A stretch of 16,051 bases of DNA, from the NCBI GenBank assembly GCA_016219765.1, contig JACRKM010000077.1, positions 1 through 16,051 on the forward strand, in the 5' to 3' direction. The notes under the pieces were generated by a model, which was given only the letters and a program-made list of their open reading frames with translations, was not told where the DNA came from and searched no databases. Position 1 is the first letter of the stretch; each line of letters begins with the position of its first letter. Source of the stretch: Candidatus Woesearchaeota archaeon. GTDB taxonomy: Archaea; Nanobdellota; Nanobdellia; Woesearchaeales; UBA11576. Positions 1-5,636 of this stretch are shown piece by piece. Position numbers and translations under genes: made by a program.

Positions 1-63
1 ACACTTAAACAAAAGACAATAGATAGCGGCTTCGCCGCTGGTGTTCCACCGACAGCTATCCAC
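1..63 (-). CDS. Possible 5' end of a gene running off the left edge
   Basis: A minus-strand frame is open from a GTG at 63 (or a TTG at 72) to the window edge, about 21 codons, with several Cys residues. A GAGAGGT ribosome-binding-like site lies at 76-82, 12 bases before the GTG. The symmetric TATA-like TTTATATAA at 111-119 could serve this strand and would start transcription near 92. The same stretch folds into hairpins, so it may not be coding. No family is recognisable from so few residues. Confidence 0.22.
   Translation of the reverse strand, partial: MDSCRWNTSGEAAIYCLLFKC
22..60. other. Compact cluster of inverted repeats
   Basis: GATAGC (22-27) pairs with GCTATC (55-60). Inside lie AGCGGC (25-30) with GCCGCT (34-39) around a TTC loop, and GGTG (40-43) with CACC (47-50). 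The outer stem and the first hairpin compete for bases 25-27. This could be a terminator-like or small structured RNA end for something upstream of the window, or simply coding sequence of the minus-strand frame here. Confidence 0.35.
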
Positions 64-111
64 ACTCGTCAATTTACCTCTCTTCAACGGTTAGTGAATT
101 ACTACAGCAAG

Positions 112-150
112 TTATATAAACAAAAATGAGGCATTGCTCCGCATGCGAAC
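112..150 (+). promoter_or_regulatory. TATA plus CGCATGCG module, upstream copy
   Basis: TTATATAAACAAAA (112-125) is followed after exactly 14 bases by CGCATGCGAAC (140-150). The identical arrangement recurs at 877-915 before the AlaX gene. The 8-base palindrome CGCATGCG lies about 28 bases from the TATA centre, where transcription should start. Similarity weakens but continues past 150, including an ATGCGAAC start-like codon at 143, so this looks like a duplicated and decayed copy of the AlaX promoter and gene start. Confidence 0.55.
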
Positions 151-193
151 GACTATTGGACGCGTGCGGTCCACGAGAAATCGGGTGCGAAGC

Positions 194-208
194 CGAAAAG
201 TTTAAATA
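194..208 (+). promoter_or_regulatory. BRE/TATA promoter of the HTH-nucleotidyltransferase gene
   Basis: CGAAAAG (194-200, BRE-like) joins TTTAAATA (201-208, TATA box). The expected transcription start is near 230, a few bases before the ATG at 238, so the mRNA is probably leaderless or nearly so. Confidence 0.6.
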
Positions 209-209
209 T

Positions 210-229
210 TAACTATTCGTTAATAGTTA
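210..229. promoter_or_regulatory. Palindromic operator candidate
   Basis: TAACTATT (210-217) and AATAGTTA (222-229) form a perfect 8-base inverted repeat with a 4-base spacer. It lies between the TATA box and the likely transcription start of a gene whose product has a winged-helix domain. A dimer bound here would block initiation, which suggests autorepression (inference). Confidence 0.5.
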
Positions 230-237
230 TTAACCAA

Positions 238-816
238 ATGGAAACATCAAAAGAAGTGATGCTGGTATTGTTGAAAGATTTTTCTAAACGGCACACCATA
301 ACCTCTCTTGCTGATGAATTGAAGTTGAGCCGTGTTGGAATGTGGAAAATCCTCAAGAAGCTAGAAGCTGAGAAATTCGTCTTAATAGAATCTGTTGGAA
401 CGGGAAGGACTAGCACATCCATCATCAAGATAAATTGGAGGAACGCATTAGTAGAGAAAGCTCTGGTTTTTTATCTTGCAGAGGAATCAGTCAAACAGAG
501 GAGATGGGGAGTAAATCTCGCGGAATTGGAAACGGAAGTGGATTTTCTTATCTTGTATGGAAGTATCTTAACTTCTCCACAGCAGGCTAATGATATAGAT
601 CTAATAGGAACAGCCAAGAAGAAGAAATTCGTAAAAATACAAAAGATCATAGATAAACTACAGAAAACTGAAAGTAGGAAAATCCATGCCATAAATTTCA
701 CCGTTCCTGAATTCAGAAAAGAACTTCAAGAAGGCAACAAAGCTTTTTTAGAAGGAATAAAAAAAGGAGTCATATTGTTCGGACAAGAAAACTTCGTCAA
801 ATTCATGAAGAGTTGA
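238..816 (+). CDS. HTH domain fused to a minimal nucleotidyltransferase domain
   Basis: The 192-residue protein has an N-terminal winged helix-turn-helix (about residues 5-65) and a C-terminal minimal nucleotidyltransferase domain. The latter shows the family signature: LYGS with G108-S109, then DID at 119-121, two metal-binding acidic residues. Proteins with this architecture are common in archaea; relatives of the nucleotidyltransferase part (MntA-like) act as antitoxins that adenylylate HEPN toxins. No HEPN partner gene is visible in the window, so a regulatory role is equally possible. The start follows a TATA box at 201-208 and a palindrome at 210-229. The gene is clearly AT-rich compared with its neighbour (601-660 is 17/60 G+C by hand count), suggesting separate ancestry. 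It lies between two copies of the same promoter module. Confidence 0.85.
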   Translation: METSKEVMLVLLKDFSKRHTITSLADELKLSRVGMWKILKKLEAEKFVLIESVGTGRTSTSIIKINWRNALVEKALVFYLAEESVKQRRWGVNLAELETEVDFLILYGSILTSPQQANDIDLIGTAKKKKFVKIQKIIDKLQKTESRKIHAINFTVPEFRKELQEGNKAFLEGIKKGVILFGQENFVKFMKS

Positions 817-876
817 AGAGATAAAATAAAGTCCACTTTCATCATTCGACAGGTGTCACGCGCATCTATCCATAAA

Positions 877-915
877 TTATATAAACAAAATCAGGATGTA
901 TTTTCGCATGCGAAC
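877..915 (+). promoter_or_regulatory. TATA plus CGCATGCG module at the AlaX start
   Basis: TTATATAAACAAAA (877-890), 14 bases, then CGCATGCGAAC (905-915). This is the second copy of the module at 112-150. The TATA centre is about 27 bases before the ATG at 908, as expected for a leaderless message. Confidence 0.6.
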
Positions 916-2071
916 AAACGTCACGTACGTCCATCAAGAGAAGGGTCTCACAGCAGTTGAGGTTGGCCAAAGTATTTTTCATCCCCGCGGCGGAGGACAG
1001 CCTGGTGACGCCGGGCACCTGACGAAGATCATTCCCGGGTCTCATCAGCACTTTCGCGTCGTCGACACGCGGTCGGAGGATGGGCGGCTTCTTCACTTTC
1101 TTGATGCTCCGACACTTGATCTTGTGGAAGGTGATGCCGTTGAAGTTGTCAGAGACGAAGGCAGGCACCAGAAACTCACCCGCATGCACACCGGCGAGCA
1201 CATTCTCTTTGGGGCTCTCAAGCGCGTTGTGAAAGACGCGGTTGTCGACAAGGTAGAGCTCGACGAACACGAATCAAGCATTTTTGTGAAAGCAGACAAT
1301 CTTTCTATCGATCATCTCATAGCAGCAGAGCGACTCGCGAATCAAATTGTCCGCGAAAACCGCAGCGTTATTTCACACCGCGTGGATAAAGGAAGCGTTC
1401 ACGAAGTTGATGGTGTGCGTATCCGGCCAGAGCGCATCAAAGAAGACACTGTACGCATTCTAGAAGTCAAGGATTTCGACAAGAGCGCTTGCTGCGGAAC
1501 GCACGTCAGCAGGACGCGGGAGATAGGGCCATTGCTTGTCACGAAGTTTAATACAGTCAAGAAAGGATTCTATGAAGTTAGATTCAAACTCGATCCAGTT
1601 GATGATCTTTTTCTCTTTGCCGATATTGCACGGCGTGTGCGTGTGCTTACGAATTTCGATTACGGGGATATCACGCATGGAATCAAGAATCTGCTTGCCG
1701 AGCGCGAAGTGCAAAAGGCAAAGATTCGTGAGCTGTCAGCAAATGTGCATGCAGATATCGCGGAAGAAACAGTTGATGGCCTTACATTCGCGTATGCAGT
1801 GTTTCCCGGAATCAATAAACGTGACTTCGTCGACAAGATCAATGCGGTTAATAAGCCCGATACTGTTTTCTGCTTCGTCAATGACGGGGAACGGCCTACG
1901 ATTGCTGTTCGATCGACCAGCCCGCAAAATTATAACGCTGCAGAATTGCTAAAGCAGTTGTTCTTGAAGATCGAGGGGCAGGGAGGCGGCGGTCCACAGC
2001 TTGCACAGGGAAGTTACCAGAATGCAACAGTTGAAGAAGTGTTTTCTGCAGTTCGTGAGCTCCTGCAATAG
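908..2071 (+). CDS. alaX: Alanyl-tRNA editing protein, long AlaX type with DHHA1 domain
   Basis: AlaX proteins hydrolyse Ser (or Gly) wrongly attached to tRNA-Ala in the cytoplasm. Counted from the 908 start (387 residues), the N-terminal part has the AlaX/AlaRS glycine-rich stretch HPRGGGQPGD (about 25-34). The editing centre has the zinc ligands HxxxH (H94, H98, in MHTGEH) and CxxxH (C195, H199, in CCGTH). The C-terminus carries a DHHA1-like domain ending in the GGGGP motif near 359-363. Length and layout fit the long AlaX-L class, which can bind tRNA through the extra domain. An in-frame ATG at 896 is possible, but the TATA distance and the duplicated promoter module favour 908. No catalytic residue is missing. 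The gene is GC-richer than the upstream nucleotidyltransferase gene. Family assignment is firm; the exact start is less so. Confidence 0.93.
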   Translation: MRTNVTYVHQEKGLTAVEVGQSIFHPRGGGQPGDAGHLTKIIPGSHQHFRVVDTRSEDGRLLHFLDAPTLDLVEGDAVEVVRDEGRHQKLTRMHTGEHILFGALKRVVKDAVVDKVELDEHESSIFVKADNLSIDHLIAAERLANQIVRENRSVISHRVDKGSVHEVDGVRIRPERIKEDTVRILEVKDFDKSACCGTHVSRTREIGPLLVTKFNTVKKGFYEVRFKLDPVDDLFLFADIARRVRVLTNFDYGDITHGIKNLLAEREVQKAKIRELSANVHADIAEETVDGLTFAYAVFPGINKRDFVDKINAVNKPDTVFCFVNDGERPTIAVRSTSPQNYNAAELLKQLFLKIEGQGGGGPQLAQGSYQNATVEEVFSAVRELLQ

Positions 2072-2088
2072 TAATTTTCCATCATACT
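2072..2088. terminator. T-rich tail after AlaX
   Basis: After the AlaX stop the plus strand reads TAATTTTCC and soon enters the structured element at 2089. Archaeal termination often needs only a T-rich stretch; the run here is short, so this is a weak call. Confidence 0.2.
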
Positions 2089-2406
2089 GTATTTGTTTAG
2101 CTAATCACCCTCACAGCGCCGCCACCGACCTGCGAGCGAACGCCACGTTTGATGTGTGAACGTCTTGCTTGTAAGTGTGATGAGAAGCGTTTCGTTCTCT
2201 CATTCCTGCGCCGCCAGACATCCTTGCAGGGAAACCTGTCTGGCGGCGACGGACTGCGTAGGACATCTGACAGGGTTCCCTCAGGGATGTCAGATGTCCC
2301 AGGAATAATCATGATTTGTCACAAAAAACAAAGTCACATCAAGCAAATAACACGGGAAATGGCGAGCATCGCGGCGGCGCGGTGAGCATAAGAGCTAAAC
2401 AAATAC
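2089..2406. repeat. Structured inverted-repeat element (MITE-like or ncRNA)
   Basis: Perfect 14-base terminal inverted repeats GTATTTGTTTAGCT (2089-2102) and its complement (2393-2406) enclose a GC-rich, heavily folded stretch. Inside: CTCAC-GCGCCGCC arms (near 2110-2123 and 2373-2386), TTGATGTG (2149-2156) with CACATCAA (2335-2342), an 11-base hairpin CGCCGCCAGAC (2209-2219) with GTCTGGCGGCG (2238-2248) topped by CAGG-GAAA-CCTG, and a perfect 12-base stem GGACATCTGACA (2261-2272) with TGTCAGATGTCC (2288-2299). I see no target duplication and no SRP RNA or RNase P hallmark. It is either a non-autonomous mobile element or a structured RNA; the strand is unknown. Confidence 0.6.
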
Positions 2407-2411
2407 CGTTT

Positions 2412-2540
2412 TTATAGGTGCTTCCCTTTCAAGAACTGGCGAAATGCAATCAACCTGGCAATATAGAATAATGCTGGTATAAGAAGTAAAAGAATGACGA
2501 GCGTCACAAGGCGCTCATGCAGCCCATCAATAAAGCCCAT
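2412..2540 (-). CDS. Small single-pass membrane protein (42 residues)
   Basis: A short minus-strand frame from ATG at 2540 to TAA at 2412-2414 encodes 42 residues: a charged N-terminus (MGFIDGLHER), one strongly hydrophobic helix at about residues 11-33 (LVTLVILLLLIPALFYIARL) and a basic tail (RQFLKGKHL). A good ribosome binding site, GAGAGGT, lies 6 bases before the ATG on the minus strand, and TATA-like sequence occurs further upstream (2576-2585 or 2591-2600). Positive charges after the helix fit an N-out, C-in orientation. No family is recognised. It sits divergent to the membrane protein at 2678, sharing the AT-rich promoter region. Its size means gene callers may have missed it. Confidence 0.6.
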   Translation of the reverse strand: MGFIDGLHERLVTLVILLLLIPALFYIARLIAFRQFLKGKHL

Positions 2541-2644
2541 CTTTAACCTCTCTTGTTTCAATATTCTAATATCAACATTTATATGTCAATATTTATAAAT
2601 CTGCTGTCTGTTATCTTGCAGATTTTTGGAATATCACGGAACAT

Positions 2645-2654
2645 CATAAAATAA
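2645..2654 (+). promoter_or_regulatory. TATA-like promoter for the 2678 membrane gene
   Basis: CATAAAATAA is centred about 28 bases before the ATG at 2678, which points to a leaderless message. There is no ribosome binding site before that ATG. Confidence 0.4.
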
Positions 2655-2677
2655 GATTTTCTCGAATTTTCAGCGCT

Positions 2678-3370
2678 ATGGCGAAACAACGAAAGAAAAC
2701 AAAAAAAAGAAAACCAGTTAGAGAAAAATCGCACGGCACGCGCAATGTTCAGCCGCAAACTTTGGTTGAACAACCTGACAAGCAGATGCACGAACCGGGC
2801 CATAAAAAGAAACGCCAGTTTCTAGCACACGGGCCGCTGCGACACGCGAATCTCTTTAAAGCTGCTCACGTTACTTTCTGGTCATATCTTTTCATCTTCG
2901 CGATCTACCTTACCTTATCTTCCGTCGTGACAATCGATCTGAAACTCGCCAGCGCGGCCAATATCGCCTTTCACGTTCTTATCGCTGCTGCAAGCGGGTG
3001 GACTGCAATGCTATTGTCGCGCAAACTGCTCTCAGCGTGGAACACGCCCGCATATGCGATCACGCTCAATACACTGGGCGCTCTTGTCACACGCCGTCAG
3101 CAAACCTCAATCACCACTGCACTGCTCGTCTTGACGGCGCTTCTTCATGCACTCTACATTGCAGGGTCAGGTTCATACTACATCATGTTCCCGTTCATCG
3201 TTCCGCTCTTTCTCTATGCCAATCTCACATTCGCACTTACACCGCCCGAATTGGCAGCAGGTCCATTATCCTTTCTCCCTTCATTCTTCTCGCTCGTCCC
3301 GATCATTCTTCAAGTTGCTTATCTTGCACTCATTGCACGCATAGTGATGAATATTTACTCAAAAAGGTGA
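2678..3370 (+). CDS. Polytopic membrane protein with a basic N-terminal tail
   Basis: The 230-residue product begins with about 50 hydrophilic residues very rich in Lys and Arg. Then come hydrophobic segments at about 67-87, 93-113, 146-163, 168-188 and 202-224, plus a weaker one near 121-137, so five or six membrane helices. The basic tail should be cytoplasmic by the positive-inside rule and could touch nucleic acid or acidic lipid heads (inference). No transporter or enzyme motif is visible and I do not recognise the family. The ATG at 2678 follows a TATA-like sequence at 2645-2654. The next gene, at 3538, is separated by 167 bases with nothing obvious in it, so this is probably a single-gene unit. 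Confidence 0.8.
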   Translation: MAKQRKKTKKRKPVREKSHGTRNVQPQTLVEQPDKQMHEPGHKKKRQFLAHGPLRHANLFKAAHVTFWSYLFIFAIYLTLSSVVTIDLKLASAANIAFHVLIAAASGWTAMLLSRKLLSAWNTPAYAITLNTLGALVTRRQQTSITTALLVLTALLHALYIAGSGSYYIMFPFIVPLFLYANLTFALTPPELAAGPLSFLPSFFSLVPIILQVAYLALIARIVMNIYSKR

Positions 3371-3537
3371 AGATCAAGCGCCAGACCAATACTTTCATAA
3401 TGATAAGCGGGCTGTACGAATAATATCCCCATTATAATCCATAATCTTCTCAAATGCCCTTCTAATGCTTTTGTTTTTTCATATTGGACAAAAAAGCCAT
3501 CCATTCTTTTTTATGAACACGCGGCAGGCATATACAT

Positions 3538-3798
3538 ATGGCTTTTACGTTTCCAAAAAACACGATATACTATATCACGCGTGCAGTCAATGGGCTCGTC
3601 TGCACAGTTGGAGCAGGTTACGTTGCCTTCAGTATCTATGTATCACGCACTGACAGCGATCCACAGCTTTCCAAGAATGCATTCCTGTACGGAGCAGTCC
3701 TGATCGCGTCCACAATCCCCGCGCACCTATTTATCAAAAAAGACACGTCAAGCGCCCATAAGAAGGACAATGATTCCGATTTGGAAAGCAGACTCTGA
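3538..3798 (+). CDS. Small two-helix membrane protein, tandem paralogue A
   Basis: The 86-residue protein has two hydrophobic helices (about 13-34 and 47-67) followed by a charged hydrophilic tail. It aligns along its length with the next gene: both start MAF..PK, share Y.I..AVNG.V.T.G.G, an IY...TD turn between the helices, a Pro near the end of helix 2, and the C-terminal ending DLE-x-RL. This is a clear tandem duplication. I do not recognise the family. A TTTTTTATGAA stretch at about 3506-3516 could be the TATA box, implying a leaderless start at 3538. The second copy follows after 19 bases, so they are probably cotranscribed and may form a hetero-oligomer (inference). Confidence 0.75.
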   Translation: MAFTFPKNTIYYITRAVNGLVCTVGAGYVAFSIYVSRTDSDPQLSKNAFLYGAVLIASTIPAHLFIKKDTSSAHKKDNDSDLESRL

Positions 3799-3817
3799 CA
3801 GTTTAACGTTGATGTTA

Positions 3818-4111
3818 ATGGCCTTCCAACTCCCAAAACATTCTGCTCAGTACATCGTGTCCGCAGTCAACGGTATCGTATCCACGGCAGGTGTAGGATT
3901 GATCGCATATGGAATCTACAAGCGCAATACTGATCCAGAAAACTCACAAAATCTTATCCTACTTGGCGGCATGCTTATCGGCCTGCAGGGTCCTTACTAT
4001 TACTGGGCGTTAAAAGCGAGGAGAGATGAGAAAATAGATGAAAAAAAGGACGCAGCGAACAATCAAGATGGAAACGACAAGAATAATAAAGATTTAGAAG
4101 GCAGACTATAA
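3818..4111 (+). CDS. Small two-helix membrane protein, tandem paralogue B
   Basis: The 97-residue product is a diverged duplicate of the preceding gene. Two hydrophobic helices occupy about 12-34 and 46-66; the tail of about 30 residues is rich in Asp, Asn and Lys and ends DLEGRL, matching DLESRL in its paralogue. The start at 3818 is chosen because alignment with the upstream protein begins exactly at MAFQLPK; an earlier in-frame ATG at 3770 would overlap the upstream gene and adds sequence with no counterpart. No function is recognised. The stop is only 6 bases before the target duplication of a MITE insertion (4118-4126), so the element may affect transcript ending. Confidence 0.75.
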   Translation: MAFQLPKHSAQYIVSAVNGIVSTAGVGLIAYGIYKRNTDPENSQNLILLGGMLIGLQGPYYYWALKARRDEKIDEKKDAANNQDGNDKNNKDLEGRL

Positions 4112-4117
4112 TTATCT

Positions 4118-4345
4118 TCATTTATTGGCTCTGTAAAAAATATCACCGGCACGCTCACCACCACCGCCCATTTGCGAGAGATAGAAAGACACACGAACAC
4201 GCCGACAAGGGGGACGCCCCATCCGGGGAATGTCGGCAATCAAAGAACAGAGCACATATCACGAGCCCGGCGTGGTGGTGAGCGAGCGAGGCGTCGAGCC
4301 TCGCGGTGCCGGCTAATTAAGATTTTCTACAGAGCCTCATTTATT
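4118..4345. repeat. 9-base target duplication framing MITE copy 1
   Basis: TCATTTATT occurs at 4118-4126 directly before, and at 4337-4345 directly after, the inverted-repeat element 4127-4336. Perfect flanking direct repeats of this size are the footprint of transposition. Confidence 0.85.
4127..4336. mobile_element. MITE-like non-autonomous element, copy 1 (210 bases)
   Basis: Terminal inverted repeats GGCTCTGTA (4127-4135) and TACAGAGCC (4328-4336). Internal nested arms: CCGGCAC (4146-4152) with GTGCCGG (4306-4312); GCTCACCACCACCGCC (4153-4168) with GGCGTGGTGGTGAGC (4269-4283); GCCGACA (4201-4207) with TGTCGGC (4231-4237) capped by CCCC/GGGG; and hairpin GCGAGGC-GTCGA-GCCTCGC (4286-4304). 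It is very similar over its whole length to copy 2 at 12294-12501. There is no transposase gene; frames inside are shadows. The GG-CTGT-AAA ends and 8-9 base duplications resemble the IS6-type pattern, but that link is inference. Confidence 0.9.
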
Positions 4346-4393
4346 GGTTTTCTCATTCATTTGGCTGAATTTCAGTCAATTTAAACACAATTC

Positions 4394-4401
4394 TTATAAA
4401 T
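4394..4401 (+). promoter_or_regulatory. TATA-like box for the cation-transport operon
   Basis: TTATAAAT lies in the AT-rich stretch between the MITE and the operon. It would start transcription near 4423 and leave a leader of about 65 bases containing the GAGGTG ribosome binding site at 4479-4484. A second AT-rich candidate at 4451-4460 would start too close to that site. Confidence 0.35.
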
Positions 4402-4489
4402 TAAAATTTCCTTTTAATTTCAAAAAGAGGTAGAGCGCTGCTTCTTTTCAGTATATTTACAACATTTACAATAGTAACGAGGTGTTTGT

Positions 4490-5062
4490 ATGGGCCAAAA
4501 TATCAAAGAGAACATTCTCCAGATGAAAAACGTGTCTGAGCTGATGCTCGACCTGGCATACTCTGCCATCTTACTTGGCGATGAGCGAATTACGCGCGAA
4601 GTCGAGTCTCTTTTTGAGAAGATTAAGCTGCTTGAGGAAGAGACTGTCAGATATGTCTTTCGCATCAAAGAAGCTGACGAGAAACGGATCTTGCTGCTTG
4701 ACATGATCGACCACGTCAAAGACATCTCAATAGCTGCACGACACATTGCGCTGCTTGCCAAACGCGGCAAGGACTTTCCTTCCGTCATCAAGGACGTACT
4801 CAAAGATTCTGACGAACGCGTTGTCGCAGAACGTGTCAACCCGGCATCTACCCTTGGCAATACCACTGTTGGAACACTCAAACTACGAACGCATGTGGGA
4901 ATCAGAGTTATTGCGGTCCAGCGGCGAGACATGTGGTACTTTGGAATTAGCCGTGAATTCAGCCTGGCTCCGGGAGACATTATCGTCGCAGTCTGCTCTG
5001 CACACGCAGAAGTTATCCTGCGGGAACTTGCGGCTGGAAAGCGTAAACTTCCCACAGTGTAA
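4490..5062 (+). CDS. PhoU-like / TrkA_C regulatory protein of a cation transporter
   Basis: The 190-residue cytoplasmic protein combines an N-terminal all-helical PhoU-like bundle (about 5-95) with a C-terminal RCK/TrkA_C ligand-binding domain (about 110-185; GIRVIAVQR followed by LAPGDIIVAV is the typical beta-strand pattern). This is the layout of the archaeal group described as having PhoU and TrkA_C domains (COG3273), commonly encoded beside MgtE-like permeases. It probably senses an ion or nucleotide and gates the two permease halves encoded next. The ATG at 4490 follows a strong GAGGTG site at 4479-4484, which fixes the start. The next gene begins 25 bases after the stop. Domain assignment is from pattern recognition; the ligand is unknown. 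Confidence 0.85.
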   Translation: MGQNIKENILQMKNVSELMLDLAYSAILLGDERITREVESLFEKIKLLEEETVRYVFRIKEADEKRILLLDMIDHVKDISIAARHIALLAKRGKDFPSVIKDVLKDSDERVVAERVNPASTLGNTTVGTLKLRTHVGIRVIAVQRRDMWYFGISREFSLAPGDIIVAVCSAHAEVILRELAAGKRKLPTV

Positions 5063-5087
5063 CTGAATCTCTCCTTTTCTTGTTCCC

Positions 5088-5630
5088 ATGGCTTTCGACA
5101 AAGATAGCAAAGAAATCGCCATCGGCCAGATCGTCACGGTAACCGGCGGGCTGCTTGCAGGAGGCGCACTCGCTTTCTACACAGACAAGATCGCACTAAT
5201 TCCCGGCATTTTTGTATTACTTCCGGGATTCCTTGATATGCGGGGAGATGTGGTGGGAAGCCTTGCAGCACGGCTTTCTTCAGAACTGCACATCGGAAGC
5301 ATTGACATCGCAAAACAAAAAAGACAAGGCATCAGGGATGGAGTCGTGGCAGCATTTCTTCTCTCATTGGCTGCCAGCGTTATCTTGGGTCTCGTGGCTT
5401 ATGCAGCTTCATACTTCATCTTTAAGATAAACAATCCTGACATTATCTGGGTGGCCATCATTGCAACTATCGTTTCAAACCTTATCTTGATCCCTTTAAC
5501 CGTAAAAAGCACGGTCTGGTTCTTCGCGCATGGTTACGACCCTGATAACGTGATGGGCCCGTATATAACCGTCGTTGGAGATGTCGCCGCAATCGTCTCA
5601 TTATTAATTGCTATTGTCATAGTAACGTGA
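5088..5630 (+). CDS. MgtE/SLC41-like divalent cation permease, half 1
   Basis: The 180-residue membrane protein matches one membrane half of the MgtE/SLC41 family (COG1824 type), which moves Mg2+ or similar ions. Family signatures: the loop LLPGFLDMRGD (about 44-54), corresponding to the MgtE pore-lining PG..D/N region, and DPDNVMGPYITVVGDVAAI (151-169), the DP....P..T...D signature where acidic residues bind metal. Hydrophobic segments lie at about 13-30, 37-50, 85-113, 118-140 and 155-178. There is no N-domain or CBS domain as in bacterial MgtE; regulation is probably by the upstream PhoU/TrkA_C protein. The stop is 6 bases from the next start, so the operon is tight. Ion specificity cannot be read from the sequence. 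Confidence 0.88.
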   Translation: MAFDKDSKEIAIGQIVTVTGGLLAGGALAFYTDKIALIPGIFVLLPGFLDMRGDVVGSLAARLSSELHIGSIDIAKQKRQGIRDGVVAAFLLSLAASVILGLVAYAASYFIFKINNPDIIWVAIIATIVSNLILIPLTVKSTVWFFAHGYDPDNVMGPYITVVGDVAAIVSLLIAIVIVT

Positions 5631-5636
5631 TAATCA

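Noticed and set aside
140..200. A tRNA-like or small RNA fold in the leader region
   Set aside because: GGAC/GTCC and TCGG/CCGA stems exist, but the loop GTGCGAAG is not a T-loop, there is no acceptor stem and no anticodon arm.
126..212. A 28-codon Cys-rich frame on the plus strand (begins MRHCSACERLLDACG)
   Set aside because: It starts only about 12 bases after the TATA box, upstream of the expected transcription start near 140, and ends inside the next promoter. Cys spacing is not a clean zinc motif.
2149..2385. A 78-codon plus-strand frame inside the structured element
   Set aside because: It runs through the perfect hairpins, has no ribosome binding site and its protein is low in hydrophobic pattern.
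2089..2406. Archaeal SRP RNA or RNase P RNA
   Set aside because: I could find neither the GGAA...AGCAG helix 8 pattern nor the conserved RNase P core on either strand, despite suitable length.
4127..4336. MITE hairpins as a CRISPR-like or tandem repeat array
   Set aside because: The repeats are inverted and nested, with no regular direct repeats or spacers, and no cas genes.
4172..4384. A 70-codon plus-strand frame overlapping MITE copy 1
   Set aside because: It is mostly mobile-element palindrome, highly Arg-rich, and has no counterpart in copy 2.
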